A stretch of DNA of 64,000 bases from JBHEBG01 sp046557915 (GCF_046557915.1 NZ_JBHEBG010000001.1:248001-312000); one strand, 5' to 3'; shown: positions 31,787 through 40,058, numbered from the stretch's first letter. The notes: generated by a model not told the origin, from the sequence alone. Program-made: numbers and translations.

Positions 31787-31825
31787 TACCTTCTAAATTG
31801 CTAAAGCCGCTAAAAAGCAAGAAAT

Positions 31826-32467
31826 CTATTTACCATTTCTTTCAATGGCATATGTACACGTAAAGTCTTCTATTTCAAAAAATGAAATATCGTATAACGA
31901 TGTTCGCCCATTGTATAGAATTTCACCTACGGTTTTACCGTCGGACAGAGAAAAGTTGCGAATATCAATATGATGTAAGAAACTTAGGCCGTGGGTGGCA
32001 TAAATCTTATAGAGCGATTCCTTGGCACCCCATACTATGGTCAATTTTCTTATGATGGCATCGGTATTAGCCAAAGTACGGTATTCTTCTATAGGCGTAA
32101 ATCTGTGTGCTATCCTTAAAATCTTATCTCGTCGCATCTCTATATCTATACCTACCTCATCACTATCGCTAACAATAATACCGGTAAAATAAAAGGAGTG
32201 CGTAATGGAAATGTTTTTGCCATCCTTTAAATGGGGTTTCCCTGCATCGTCATAGAACATGTCGCAATCTTCATAACCGGCTTTGGCCAGTAAATGGCGT
32301 ACGCTAAGGAAACCCCTACGATGTAATTCGGATTTCATCCCCTCCATACGCGATTGACAGTGAGGTGTTAAGACAATTCCCTTGGAAAGTTCGGTTTCTG
32401 ATTCGGTTATTTTCCAAAGATACACCGACACCGAAGGATTTACTTTTATTGTTTTGTAAATAGGCAT
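31826..32467 (-). CDS. 4'-phosphopantetheinyl transferase superfamily protein
   Basis: The 213-residue protein has the superfamily motifs VGIDIEMRRD and IVWGAKESLYKIYATHGLSF (GxDxE and WxxKEA-type motif). These enzymes transfer phosphopantetheine from CoA to carrier proteins. It is of the Sfp/AcpT size class rather than AcpS, so it could serve a secondary carrier or the main ACP. The start is placed at ATG 32467 (MPIYKTIKV), because the longer reading to 32515 adds a doubtful N-terminus. It is divergent from ahcY. Confidence 0.88.
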   Translation of the reverse strand: MPIYKTIKVNPSVSVYLWKITESETELSKGIVLTPHCQSRMEGMKSELHRRGFLSVRHLLAKAGYEDCDMFYDDAGKPHLKDGKNISITHSFYFTGIIVSDSDEVGIDIEMRRDKILRIAHRFTPIEEYRTLANTDAIIRKLTIVWGAKESLYKIYATHGLSFLHHIDIRNFSLSDGKTVGEILYNGRTSLYDISFFEIEDFTCTYAIERNGK

Positions 32468-32487
32468 GACATAATTTAAGGATTTAT

Positions 32488-32495
32488 TACCTTTG
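32488..32495 (+). promoter_or_regulatory. Putative -7 element (TACCTTTG) of ahcY
   Basis: TACCTTTG matches the Bacteroidota consensus TAnnTTTG and lies 56 bp before the ahcY ATG. It falls just inside the longer reading of the divergent phosphopantetheinyl transferase, which supports the shorter start of that gene. Confidence 0.45.
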
Positions 32496-32550
32496 TAGCG
32501 ATCTTTTGATAGCACAATTGCTGTTTAACTAATGTAAAGATAAAAAAGAT

Positions 32551-33867
32551 ATGAGCATTAAAACTGTTTCCTATGTACCCTACAAGGTGAAGGATATTTC
32601 CCTTGCTGACTGGGGAAGAAAAGAAATTGAGTTGGCACAAGCGGAAATGCCTGGACTGATGTCACTCCGCGAAGAGTATAAAGAAGAGCAACCCTTAAAG
32701 GGAACTCGTATTGCCGGATGCCTTCATATGACCATCCAAACTGCTGTTTTAATTGAGACGTTGGTAGCGTTGGGTGCGGATGTTACTTGGAGTTCCTGTA
32801 ACATTTTTTCTACTCAGGACCACGCCGCCGCCGCTATCGCAGCAGCTGGTATCCCAGTTTACGCTTGGAAGGGAATGACGGAAGAAGAGTTTGATTGGTG
32901 TATAGAGCAAACCTTGTTTTTTGGAGAAGAACGCGCGCCTTTGAATATGATTCTTGATGACGGAGGGGATTTAACCAATATGGTCTTGGACAGGTATCCA
33001 GAATTGGCAGCTGATATAAAAGGACTCTCCGAAGAAACCACTACAGGTGTACACCGCCTTTATGAAAGGGTAAAAAATGGCACACTTCCTATGCCTGCTA
33101 TTAACGTAAACGATTCTGTTACCAAGTCCAAGTTTGATAACAAATATGGTTGCCGAGAAAGTGCTGTAGATGCCATTAGAAGGGCTACGGACACTATGTT
33201 AGCCGGAAAACAGGTTGTTGTAGCCGGGTATGGTGATGTAGGAAAAGGTACTGCTGCTTCTTTTAGAGGTGCAGGTTCCATAGTAACAGTTACTGAAATA
33301 GACCCTATTTGTGCACTACAAGCCACTATGGACGGTTTTGAAGTGAAAAAATTGGATACTGTTATTGGTAAAGCCGATGTTGTTATTACCACAACAGGGA
33401 ACAAAGATATTATCCAGTCTCAGCATTTCCGCGCTTTAAAGGACAAAGCTATTGTTTGTAACATAGGTCACTTCGATAATGAAATTGATATGGCTTGGTT
33501 AAATGACAACTATGGGAATACCAAAGATGAAATTAAACCACAAGTGGATAAGTACACGATAGATGGTAAAGATTTGATCATTTTGGCGGAAGGGCGCTTG
33601 GTAAACCTTGGTTGTGCTACCGGCCATCCAAGTTTTGTTATGAGTAACTCCTTTACCAATCAGACCTTGGCCCAGATAGAATTATGGAAAAATAGCGATA
33701 ATTATGAAAATGATGTCTATATGTTACCCAAGCATTTGGATGAAAAAGTAGCCAAATTACACCTTGCACGCCTAGGTGCGGAATTGGAAACTTTAAGACC
33801 AGATCAGGCCGAATATATCGGTGTTTCTGTAGAAGGTCCGTATAAGCCAGAGTACTATAGGTATTAA
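32551..33867 (+). CDS. ahcY: Adenosylhomocysteinase
   Basis: AhcY hydrolyses S-adenosylhomocysteine to adenosine and homocysteine, relieving product inhibition of methyltransferases. The 438 residues include HMTIQTAVLIETL, the catalytic region around WSSCNIFSTQDHAAAAI and DDGGDLTN, the NAD-binding VVVAGYGDVGKGTA and the C-terminal NLGCATGHPSFVMSNSFTNQ and PYKPEYYRY motifs. All are intact and the length is typical of the bacterial form. A strong terminator follows. Confidence 0.98.
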   Translation: MSIKTVSYVPYKVKDISLADWGRKEIELAQAEMPGLMSLREEYKEEQPLKGTRIAGCLHMTIQTAVLIETLVALGADVTWSSCNIFSTQDHAAAAIAAAGIPVYAWKGMTEEEFDWCIEQTLFFGEERAPLNMILDDGGDLTNMVLDRYPELAADIKGLSEETTTGVHRLYERVKNGTLPMPAINVNDSVTKSKFDNKYGCRESAVDAIRRATDTMLAGKQVVVAGYGDVGKGTAASFRGAGSIVTVTEIDPICALQATMDGFEVKKLDTVIGKADVVITTTGNKDIIQSQHFRALKDKAIVCNIGHFDNEIDMAWLNDNYGNTKDEIKPQVDKYTIDGKDLIILAEGRLVNLGCATGHPSFVMSNSFTNQTLAQIELWKNSDNYENDVYMLPKHLDEKVAKLHLARLGAELETLRPDQAEYIGVSVEGPYKPEYYRY

Positions 33868-33907
33868 TAGCAACCGTTTGGTTTTCTAAGGAAAACCACA
33901 AATAAAC

Positions 33908-33940
33908 AAAAAGCCCGTGCAGTTTAGCATGGGCTTTTTG
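33908..33940 (+). terminator. Rho-independent terminator of ahcY
   Basis: AAAAAGCCCGTGC (33908-33920) pairs with GCATGGGCTTTTT (33927-33939, one G-T pair) and is followed by more T-rich sequence. It lies about 40 bp after the ahcY stop. Confidence 0.88.
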
Positions 33941-34080
33941 TTTAACGCATATCCCTTAAACCCTTGGGCCTATGAGAGATTATAAATTCCATATCCCAAA
34001 ATCATAAAAAATCAATACCTTAAACATAAAAAAGGTCATAGGGGCCATTTTTAGTATACTGTATTATATTCGCATTAATT

Positions 34081-34569
34081 ATGTATAAACAAGATTCCTT
34101 TAATTATACAGACTTTCTAAAGCCGTATTTGCAGGAGTTACAGCTGCATATTGCAAATAGGGATAGCTTTAATCCAAAAGTTTCCAAAGTGCCTGTAGCT
34201 TGGCATTTGGACCATAGCCTTAAGGTGATAAATAGTATTTGTAATGCCCTTGCCACGTCAGATCCCAAGGTGTACAAGAGTAATTTTAATGCCTCTAGAA
34301 TATTTTGTTACACCTTCGGTTATCTTCCCAGGGGAATTGCCAAATCTCCCAGACATACACTTCCTCCGGACACTATTGAAACTGAGGATATCAATGAACA
34401 ACTGCGAGTGGTCCAATTAAAATTGGAATCATTTGCCGCTTTGGATGACAATGCAAACTTTAAGCATCCTTATTTTAATCAATTAAACAAAAGGCAGGCC
34501 AAACGTTTTTTAGAATTACATACGCGGCATCATCTTAAAATAATAGAAGATATTATAGGAAACAAATAA
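34081..34569 (+). CDS. DinB-like/DUF1569 protein
   Basis: The 162-residue protein has VPVAWHLDHSLKVINSIC near the N-terminus and HPYFNQLNKRQAKRFLELHTRHHLKIIEDI at the C-terminus. The spaced histidines (one in AWHLDH, two in HTRHH) match the metal-binding helix-bundle of the DinB/DUF1569 superfamily. Members include thiol-dependent enzymes; its role is not known. It stands alone. Confidence 0.75.
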   Translation: MYKQDSFNYTDFLKPYLQELQLHIANRDSFNPKVSKVPVAWHLDHSLKVINSICNALATSDPKVYKSNFNASRIFCYTFGYLPRGIAKSPRHTLPPDTIETEDINEQLRVVQLKLESFAALDDNANFKHPYFNQLNKRQAKRFLELHTRHHLKIIEDIIGNK

Positions 34570-34614
34570 GTGTTAAAACTGGCTTGTTTGCGCAACAAAT
34601 CGGTATCAAATGAA

Positions 34615-34914
34615 TCAGCCCATCAAGGTATAGGTTTCCAGTTCAAATGTAATTTTATCTTGCTGCATAAATTCTGTCCACTGAACAGTTACCTCCGTAA
34701 AGTCCTTGCTTTGCATGCAATTTAGATGTGATTGTTGATCTTCCCATACGAGATAAGTCGCGATGTGTGTATCATTCTCCGCATATAGCGATTTCATCTC
34801 AACGAGACCAGGTTGTTTTTTGAATATTTCCGCTGAAACTTTTGACATTTCCAACACTTTCTTTTTAACGGACAAATCCTTTAAATGGGTTCTAGTAATA
34901 ACGTAATAGGCCAT
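34615..34914 (-). CDS. Small dimeric alpha/beta-barrel protein (antibiotic biosynthesis monooxygenase-like)
   Basis: The 99-residue product begins MAYYVITRTHLKD and continues with a helix (VSAEIFKKQPGLVEMKSLYAEND) and strands (HIATYLVWEDQQSHLNCMQSKDF), the pattern of the ferredoxin-like ABM superfamily. Key residues of characterised monooxygenases cannot be assigned. It is downstream of the DoxX-like gene (23 bp) and may be co-transcribed with it. Confidence 0.65.
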   Translation of the reverse strand: MAYYVITRTHLKDLSVKKKVLEMSKVSAEIFKKQPGLVEMKSLYAENDTHIATYLVWEDQQSHLNCMQSKDFTEVTVQWTEFMQQDKITFELETYTLMG

Positions 34915-34937
34915 TGGAATAAAGTTTATAGTTAATA

Positions 34938-35276
34938 CTACTTTAGATTTTTTTCAGAACAAAGTACAAAATAAGCCATTGCAATAAACAGCAGAGATAT
35001 AAATCCGAATACGTACATCTCGTTTGCAAATACCGCCATTGATGCTATGGCAAAGGTTAAGACCAAGGTCCAAGCCCCTATTTCTCTGGTCCTTGCCAGA
35101 ATCAGTAGAAGGGCGCCCATTAATTGTAAGATTCCAAGTAAAGTTGTAACCAGTGCATTAAAGCCCAAAACTTTAAAAAGTTCGATATCTTCTGGCTGCT
35201 GTGTTATTTTAAACAAACCGGTTGCTACGCCCAATAATATTGTAAGTACTAGGATTATCTTTTTTGCTATTTGCAT
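34938..35276 (-). CDS. DoxX-like four-helix membrane protein
   Basis: A 112-residue membrane protein with four helices (about 5-24, 40-60, 65-85 and 90-108) and the segment LGILQLMGALLLILARTREIGAW typical of the DoxX-like family. Function is unclear; such proteins are often linked to redox stress. It is on the same strand as the AraC-type regulator upstream. Confidence 0.7.
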   Translation of the reverse strand: MQIAKKIILVLTILLGVATGLFKITQQPEDIELFKVLGFNALVTTLLGILQLMGALLLILARTREIGAWTLVLTFAIASMAVFANEMYVFGFISLLFIAMAYFVLCSEKNLK

Positions 35277-35349
35277 AGTTTTCCAAATTTGGATAACATA
35301 CGGCTAAAGTAAAAATTTGGGGCGTTTTGGATTTATCGAAAATTGCTTT

Positions 35350-35691
35350 TCAGTCTTTCCGTAACGACTTTCTATAATTACTTGGCGATTTTCCCCTGTA
35401 CCGCTTAAAAAGGTTAGAAAACGAATGCACGCTTTCAAATCCCACCTCATTACAAATTCTGAAAATTGGAAGGTCTGTTAAGAGCATTTTTTCGGCGGCT
35501 TCCAGCCGTTTACTGATAAGATACTTGTGTGGTGTTATACCGTAGGCTTCTTTAAATAAACGCAGAAAATGGTATTTGGATAAATGAACCTTTTTTGCAA
35601 TATGATCTAGATCTAATTTATTGGAATAATTTCTGTCGATCAAGATTTTTGCATCCTTTATCCGCTTATATAGATATATTTTAGGGTACAT
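35350..35691 (-). CDS. Single-domain AraC-family regulator
   Basis: The 113-residue protein is just the AraC DNA-binding domain: two helix-turn-helix units (LDHIAKKVHLSKYHFLRLFKEAYGITPHKYL and RICNEVGFESVHSFSNLFKRYRGKSPSNYRKS). No N-terminal sensor domain is present, and an upstream in-frame sensor is not visible, so it is a natural short form (MarA/SoxS-like size). It lies upstream of the DoxX-like and ABM-like genes and may control them. Confidence 0.85.
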   Translation of the reverse strand: MYPKIYLYKRIKDAKILIDRNYSNKLDLDHIAKKVHLSKYHFLRLFKEAYGITPHKYLISKRLEAAEKMLLTDLPIFRICNEVGFESVHSFSNLFKRYRGKSPSNYRKSLRKD

Positions 35692-35782
35692 TTCTATTGA
35701 TGCCTGCTATTTTGCAAATCGGGGTTTGCAATTTTTCAGAGTTAACTTCAAACTACATTTCGTGTTAGGTAGTACAAAATAC

Positions 35783-35827
35783 AAAAACCCTTTCCAATCC
35801 CGATGATTTCGAGAGGAAAGGGTTTTT
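35783..35827 (-). terminator. Rho-independent terminator of rpmA
   Basis: AAAAACCCTTTCC (35783-35795) pairs perfectly with GGAAAGGGTTTTT (35815-35827), giving a 13-bp stem that on the minus strand ends in a U-run. It lies about 25 bp after the rpmA stop. Confidence 0.85.
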
Positions 35828-35850
35828 AATACGTATAATGATCTAAAAGC

Positions 35851-36111
35851 TTAAGCCTCGAAAGGCTCAATGGAAACATAAGATTTTCCTCCGGCTTTCT
35901 TTTCAAATTTTACAAGCCCATCTACTCTGGCGTGTAATGTATGATCTTTTCCGGCATACACATTTTCTCCAGGATTGTGTTTGGTACCGCGTTGTCTTAC
36001 GATGATATTTCCTGCAATGGCAGCCTGACCACCAAAAATCTTAACGCCCAAGCGTTTCGATTCCGATTCTCTACCGTTTTTAGAACTACCAACACCTTTT
36101 TTATGTGCCAT
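35851..36111 (-). CDS. rpmA: 50S ribosomal protein L27
   Basis: The 86 residues (MAHKKGVGSSKNGRESESKRL start, GNIIVRQRGTKHNPGENVYAGKDHTLHA) match L27, including the flexible N-terminal tail that reaches the peptidyl transferase centre. It starts with MAHKKG, so no N-terminal pre-sequence like that of some firmicutes is present. It lies 19 bp downstream of rplU, the classic L21-L27 operon. Confidence 0.98.
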   Translation of the reverse strand: MAHKKGVGSSKNGRESESKRLGVKIFGGQAAIAGNIIVRQRGTKHNPGENVYAGKDHTLHARVDGLVKFEKKAGGKSYVSIEPFEA

Positions 36112-36130
36112 AATCTATTTTTTAAACTTG

Positions 36131-36727
36131 TTATTTACTTAAAGCTGCGATTAAATCGGCCTTCTTCATAGAAGATATTCCTTCAATACCTTTGGCCTTT
36201 GCCATTTCCTTTAATTCGGCAACGGTGTTTTTGGATAAGTCCACTACCGCTTTCTTTGGAGCTTCCTTTTTAGGTGCTGCTTTCTTTGGGGCAGCGGCTT
36301 TCTTAGGAGCGGCAGCCTTCTTCGGAGTTTCCTTCTTAACCGCCTCTACCTTGGGAGCGGCAGCTTTAGGTGCTGCTTTCTTTGGTTCGGCTTTTTTAGC
36401 TACTTTTTTGGCTCCGGAAGCAACAATGCTCTCAATAACGATTTCCGTCAAATACTGACGATGACCATTTTTCTTTCGGTAACCTTTACGTCTTTTCTTT
36501 TTAAAGACGATTACTTTATCACCCTTAAGGTGCTTAACGACTTTGGCCTCAACGGCCGCACCGTCTATAGCTGGGGCGCCAACAGTTACATTCTTACCGT
36601 CGTCTAACAGAAGTACATTGTCAAAAGTAACCTTTTTACCTTCTTCTGTCTGTAAACGGTGAACGTACACTTTTTGGTCTTTCGCAACTTTAAATTGCTG
36701 CCCTGCCATCTCTACAATTGCGTACAT
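36131..36727 (-). CDS. rplU: 50S ribosomal protein L21 with Lys/Ala-rich linker and SAP/Rho_N-like C-terminal domain
   Basis: The first 100 residues are a normal L21 (YAIVEMAGQQFKVAKDQKVYV...FKKKRRKGYRKKNGHRQYL). The protein continues for nearly 100 more: a Lys/Ala/Pro-rich linker (AAPKKAAAPKKAAPKKE) and a 35-residue helix-loop-helix (VAELKEMAKAKGIEGISSMKKADLIAAL) of the SAP/Rho_N/HeH type, which usually binds nucleic acid. Standard L21 is about 103 residues. Such extensions occur in some Bacteroidota. The gene shares one transcript with rpmA. Confidence 0.95.
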   Translation of the reverse strand: MYAIVEMAGQQFKVAKDQKVYVHRLQTEEGKKVTFDNVLLLDDGKNVTVGAPAIDGAAVEAKVVKHLKGDKVIVFKKKRRKGYRKKNGHRQYLTEIVIESIVASGAKKVAKKAEPKKAAPKAAAPKVEAVKKETPKKAAAPKKAAAPKKAAPKKEAPKKAVVDLSKNTVAELKEMAKAKGIEGISSMKKADLIAALSK

Positions 36728-36757
36728 AGCGTTTATATTTTGCTTTTATTATTCTAT

Positions 36758-36785
36758 GAGGTCTCAATAACATCACAAGACCCTC
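36758..36785 (-). promoter_or_regulatory. Hairpin in the rplU leader, candidate autoregulatory element
   Basis: On the minus strand GAGGGTCT (36785-36778) pairs with AGACCTC (36764-36758) with one bulged G, about 31 nt before the rplU ATG. It lies within the predicted 84-nt leader. Leader hairpins that mimic the ribosomal binding site control L21/L27 in other bacteria; here the resemblance is only positional. Confidence 0.35.
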
Positions 36786-36817
36786 CGCCCAAGCAACCTT
36801 AATTGCAAAAGCGGGTG

Positions 36818-36847
36818 CAAATATAGGGGTAATTCATTAATTTACAA
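36818..36847 (-). promoter_or_regulatory. Promoter of rplU-rpmA with both Bacteroidota elements
   Basis: On the minus strand TTG (36847-36845, in CTTGTAAA) is followed after 19 bases by TATATTTG (36825-36818). Both elements and the spacing fit the -33/-7 consensus of the Bacteroidota housekeeping sigma factor. This leaves a leader of about 84 nt. Confidence 0.7.
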
Positions 36848-36864
36848 GCAGTTTTTAAGGGAAT

Positions 36865-37320
36865 TTAAGCGGATCCCTTTTTAAGATTATTAGAGGTCTT
36901 AAACAATTGCATAAAAGATAGCGTAAGTACTAGCGTTGTGGCAAAACCCATAACGGCCACGGTAAAGAAAACAATCCCCTCAAAATTTTTAAAATCCTTA
37001 AAAAATACCGTTGAGAGCTCCTCCAAAAAACCCGCGTTTATCTCCGTTGCGTACAACGCAAAGAACATCGTAAAAATTAAGGTGGCCACAAAACCCGTAA
37101 CCATCCCAGCAACAAAACCTTTGCCATAACCAAAGCTCTCCTTATCTCTTAAGCTTAAATATTTAATGGTCTCATAAATTCCAAAAGCCGTAATGACACC
37201 ATTAAAAAGGCTGAAAAACACATTGGTATGTAGGCCAAACAATGATAAAATTAGAAAATAGGCTATTAGGCAGCCGCTGGTTACCATCCCGAACCGAACA
37301 GGCAGAGCTAATTGTTTCAT
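36865..37320 (-). CDS. DUF4199 family membrane protein
   Basis: The 151-residue protein has four transmembrane helices (about 12-30, 35-50, 70-90 and 118-138) with the DUF4199-type segment YLSLRDKESFGYGKGFVAGMVTGF between the second and third. Function is unknown. It stands alone between the ribosomal operon and the EamA transporter. Confidence 0.75.
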   Translation of the reverse strand: MKQLALPVRFGMVTSGCLIAYFLILSLFGLHTNVFFSLFNGVITAFGIYETIKYLSLRDKESFGYGKGFVAGMVTGFVATLIFTMFFALYATEINAGFLEELSTVFFKDFKNFEGIVFFTVAVMGFATTLVLTLSFMQLFKTSNNLKKGSA

Positions 37321-37503
37321 CTTAATAAAATTTTCTGGTTGTGTCTTTTAAATTAAGGAATATTAAGCAATTATCCGACAAATTGTTGTTAAAGAAGTAT
37401 CTACCACTACCCAGATACCTAATAATTATGGTTTGGAAACCCTAAGGTTTCGCTCTATCTAATCGTAAACAAACCCTTTTTCCAAAGGCAACTAGGCCAA
37501 ACC

Positions 37504-38370
37504 TCACCTTCTTCTTCGATTTACCAAATACACTCCCAACAATATAATAGCACCGCCAATAAGTTGGTAAACGTTCATTTTTTCCCCATCCCATACGCCC
37601 CATAAAACAGCTACCAAAGGAATGGTATAGGTCACCGATGCCGCAAAGACAGGGCTAGATACATAAATAAGTTTGTTAAAATATATATTGGCCAAAGCCG
37701 TGCCAAATAGTGCAAGCAATACCAAATATATCAATGCGGTTTGCATATCCGGACTGTACCATACTTCGTTAAAAAAGCCAGAAAATCCTACCATTATAAG
37801 GGCTGGTACAATTACCACTCCAAAACTGGCCGTAGTTACGGCCAACGGACTCAAATGGGAAAGATGCTTCTTAATAATATTAATATTGAAGGCATACCCC
37901 AAAGCGGACAATATAATGAATATGGCATACCAATAATTCTGATCGGGACTAAACCTTGCGCCTGCCAAAATAAGTGCAACCGTGCCAAGCAGCCCTACAA
38001 ATACCCCAAAGACTTGTCTTCTGGTTATTAGAAGCCCAAACATTATACCTCCTACCAAAGTCGTTAAAAGTGGCGCCAAAGAGTTAAAGATAGAGGTTAC
38101 CCCGCTGTCTATTTCGGTTTGGGCCAATGCAAACAAAAATGGAGGAAAAAAGGAACTAAAAAATCCTGCGGCCAAAATCCACTTCCAATCTTGCTTTTTT
38201 ATTTCCTTTAAGCTCTTATAACCTATTATAAAGAGAAAGCTAGACGCAAATACTATACGTACACCTCCCAACTGCACGGGTGTTAGCCCCAACAAGGCTT
38301 TTTTAATGAGAATAAATGAAGAACCCCATACCACCGATAAAAGGATAAAGTACAACCATTTTTTGTCCAT
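37504..38370 (-). CDS. EamA-family (DMT) transporter
   Basis: A 288-residue ten-helix permease consisting of two EamA repeats (SVVWGSSFILIKKAL near the start and LLALFGTALANIYFNKLIYVSSPVFAASVTYTIPLVAVLWG in the second half). DMT proteins export metabolites such as amino acids or nucleosides; the substrate cannot be predicted. It is divergent from the copper-type small gene at 38484. Confidence 0.9.
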   Translation of the reverse strand: MDKKWLYFILLSVVWGSSFILIKKALLGLTPVQLGGVRIVFASSFLFIIGYKSLKEIKKQDWKWILAAGFFSSFFPPFLFALAQTEIDSGVTSIFNSLAPLLTTLVGGIMFGLLITRRQVFGVFVGLLGTVALILAGARFSPDQNYWYAIFIILSALGYAFNINIIKKHLSHLSPLAVTTASFGVVIVPALIMVGFSGFFNEVWYSPDMQTALIYLVLLALFGTALANIYFNKLIYVSSPVFAASVTYTIPLVAVLWGVWDGEKMNVYQLIGGAIILLGVYLVNRRRR

Positions 38371-38437
38371 AATTGGCGCTCGTGAAATTTATCACAAAAG
38401 TGGTTCTTTTAGCGCAAACTATTGCAGTATTATTTAG

Positions 38438-38445
38438 TAATTTTG
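38438..38445 (+). promoter_or_regulatory. Putative -7 element (TAATTTTG) for the envelope genes at 38484-40536
   Basis: TAATTTTG fits TAnnTTTG and lies 38 bp before the GTG at 38484. It supports the GTG start over the upstream TTG at 38373, which would lie before this element. Confidence 0.45.
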
Positions 38446-38483
38446 CGGAGAAATCCTGTAAAGGATCGGCTACAAAAAAAAAC

Positions 38484-38858
38484 GTGAAGCAACTGCTCGC
38501 ATATTGGTTCATTTTACTTTACCTATTGGCTATGGCAAGACCGGTAGGTCCGCTCTTGGAATACATTATTTATGAAGACTACATTGCTGAGTTCTTGTGT
38601 ATAAATAAAGATGATATTCAATTACAATGTAATGGTAAGTGTTATCTAATGCAGCAGTTACAGGAACAGCAAGACAATAAAAAACAAAATCTTCCGAAAA
38701 TAGCTATTGAGGAATATCCTATTGGGTTTGTCACTATTTTTAAACTACAAGAAGGACCTCAGGCAGTTTCCAAAATCAACAAATCTTCAACCTATCAAAA
38801 CAATTATCATTATTTGTTTAGTGATTTTCTTTTTCATCCTCCTGCAGGTCTTTCCTAG
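38484..38858 (+). CDS. Small membrane-anchored Cys-motif protein, possible metal handling
   Basis: Starting at GTG 38484 the product has 124 residues: one hydrophobic helix near the N-terminus (LLAYWFILLYLLAM), then YIAEFLCINKDDIQLQCNGKCYLMQQL, with cysteines spaced CINK...CNGKC. I recognise this motif from short flavobacterial proteins found near copper and cytochrome-oxidase genes, but not as a named family. An in-frame TTG at 38373 is rejected on promoter grounds. The next genes on the same strand are Met- and His-rich envelope proteins. Confidence 0.55.
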   Translation: MKQLLAYWFILLYLLAMARPVGPLLEYIIYEDYIAEFLCINKDDIQLQCNGKCYLMQQLQEQQDNKKQNLPKIAIEEYPIGFVTIFKLQEGPQAVSKINKSSTYQNNYHYLFSDFLFHPPAGLS

Positions 38859-38994
38859 TTTTTCGTAGTAATTATTGGGTACGTATTCTCTTTGCGGTGT
38901 ATCGCCAAAGAGAAAGGCCCTACTATTTTCAATGGCATACAGCAGTTGGACCACAATTCTGACTTGCCAAAAATCAAATTTTAAAATTAAAAGG

Positions 38995-40017
38995 ATGAAA
39001 AAATATATTTCCGCCATATTATTTATGGCAACTTCTGTATTAGCAGCACAGGAAACAGAAAATAAAACAGAAAAATGGTCAGCTGGCAGACCCGATGGAC
39101 ATGCACCTATAAGCGTAATGGCAGATCATATGCACGGTAAGGGGGAATGGATGTTTAGCTATAGATACATGTATATGAATATGGAAGATCTTAAGCAAGG
39201 TGCCGACGACGCCAGTTTTGACGATGCGCTTGCCGATTACATGGTAACCCCTACCAAAATGCCTATGAACATGCATATGTTGGGCGCCATGTACGCTCCC
39301 GGTGATAAGCTAACATTGATGGTAATGTTGAATTATCTTGGTTTGGAAATGGATCATGTTACCCGGATGGGAGGTACTTTTACTACCGAAGCATCGGGGT
39401 TTGGAGATATTCAGCTTTCGGGACTGTACCAGCTTGTAAACCAAAACCGTCAAACTGTTCATGGTCAGTTGGGCATCTCCATTCCAACCGGTAGCGTAAC
39501 CGAAAGTGATGTTATACCCGCCTCCGCCCCTAGCGAGGTAGAATTGCCTTATCCCATGCAAATTGGAAGTGGCACCTTCGACACAAATTTAAGTCTTACC
39601 TACCTTGGACAGGCTGAAACCGTTTCCTGGGGCTCTCAACTTAGAGGGGTATTTCGTTTTGGAAAAAACGACCGTGATTACCGCTATGGCAATCGGTACA
39701 GCCTCAATAACTGGTTTGCGGTAAAGGCATCTGACTGGTTTAGTCTTTCTGTTCGATTGGAAGGGCTATTGGTGGATGATATCGATGGTGCAGATCCCAA
39801 CTTAAATCCATTGATGGTGATTACTGCGGATACCAATAACTCCGGTGGTGATTATATCAACTCTGGAATAGGTTTCAATACCTACGTGCCCAACGGGCCA
39901 TTGAAGAATTTAAGACTCGCTTTTGAATTTGGCATACCGGTTTATCAAAACCTAAACGGAATCCAATTAAAGAACAAAGAGACCCTAACTTTTGGGGCCC
40001 AATACTCTTTTAATTAG
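38995..40017 (+). CDS. Outer membrane beta-barrel protein with a Met/His-rich N-terminal region
   Basis: Starting at ATG 38995 (MKKYISAILFMATSVLAAQ signal peptide), the 340-residue product opens with a Met/His-rich stretch (SVMADHMHGKGEWMFSYRYMYMNME, then MPMNMHMLGAMYAPG) followed by strands of a transporter-type barrel (GDIQLSGLYQL, GQLGISIPTGSV, LPYPMQIGSGTFD). Met-rich motifs in envelope proteins commonly bind Cu(I). The protein resembles members of a family seen beside copper-resistance genes in other phyla. I infer copper efflux or sensing at the outer membrane. Confidence 0.7.
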   Translation: MKKYISAILFMATSVLAAQETENKTEKWSAGRPDGHAPISVMADHMHGKGEWMFSYRYMYMNMEDLKQGADDASFDDALADYMVTPTKMPMNMHMLGAMYAPGDKLTLMVMLNYLGLEMDHVTRMGGTFTTEASGFGDIQLSGLYQLVNQNRQTVHGQLGISIPTGSVTESDVIPASAPSEVELPYPMQIGSGTFDTNLSLTYLGQAETVSWGSQLRGVFRFGKNDRDYRYGNRYSLNNWFAVKASDWFSLSVRLEGLLVDDIDGADPNLNPLMVITADTNNSGGDYINSGIGFNTYVPNGPLKNLRLAFEFGIPVYQNLNGIQLKNKETLTFGAQYSFN

Positions 40018-40025
40018 TTTTTTAA

Positions 40026-40058
40026 ACCGGGGGTAATGTTAACTTCATCGCCCCCGGT
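40026..40058 (+). other. Strong intergenic hairpin without U-tract
   Basis: ACCGGGGG (40026-40033) pairs perfectly with CCCCCGGT (40051-40058) around a 17-base loop, between the barrel gene and the lipoprotein gene on the same strand. There is no T run after it, so it is more likely an mRNA-stabilising or partial attenuating element than a full terminator. Confidence 0.5.

Noticed and set aside
31745..31825. TPP riboswitch before the thiamine-binding-like/pnuC operon
   Set aside because: None of the conserved aptamer blocks (CTGAGA, ACCTG, GGGTAAT) is present on the minus strand.
32516..32550. SAH or SAM riboswitch in front of ahcY
   Set aside because: The leader is only about 50 nt from the proposed -7 element and has no matching stems.
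33060..33404. Minus-strand frame within ahcY
   Set aside because: ahcY is certain over this interval; the antisense frame is a shadow.
38373..38483. TTG start extending the Cys-motif protein by 37 residues
   Set aside because: The -7-like element at 38438-38445 would lie inside the coding region and the added residues have no family support; GTG 38484 fits better.
38875..38994. Upstream extension of the Met/His-rich barrel protein
   Set aside because: The added 40 residues would precede a perfect signal peptide starting at 38995.
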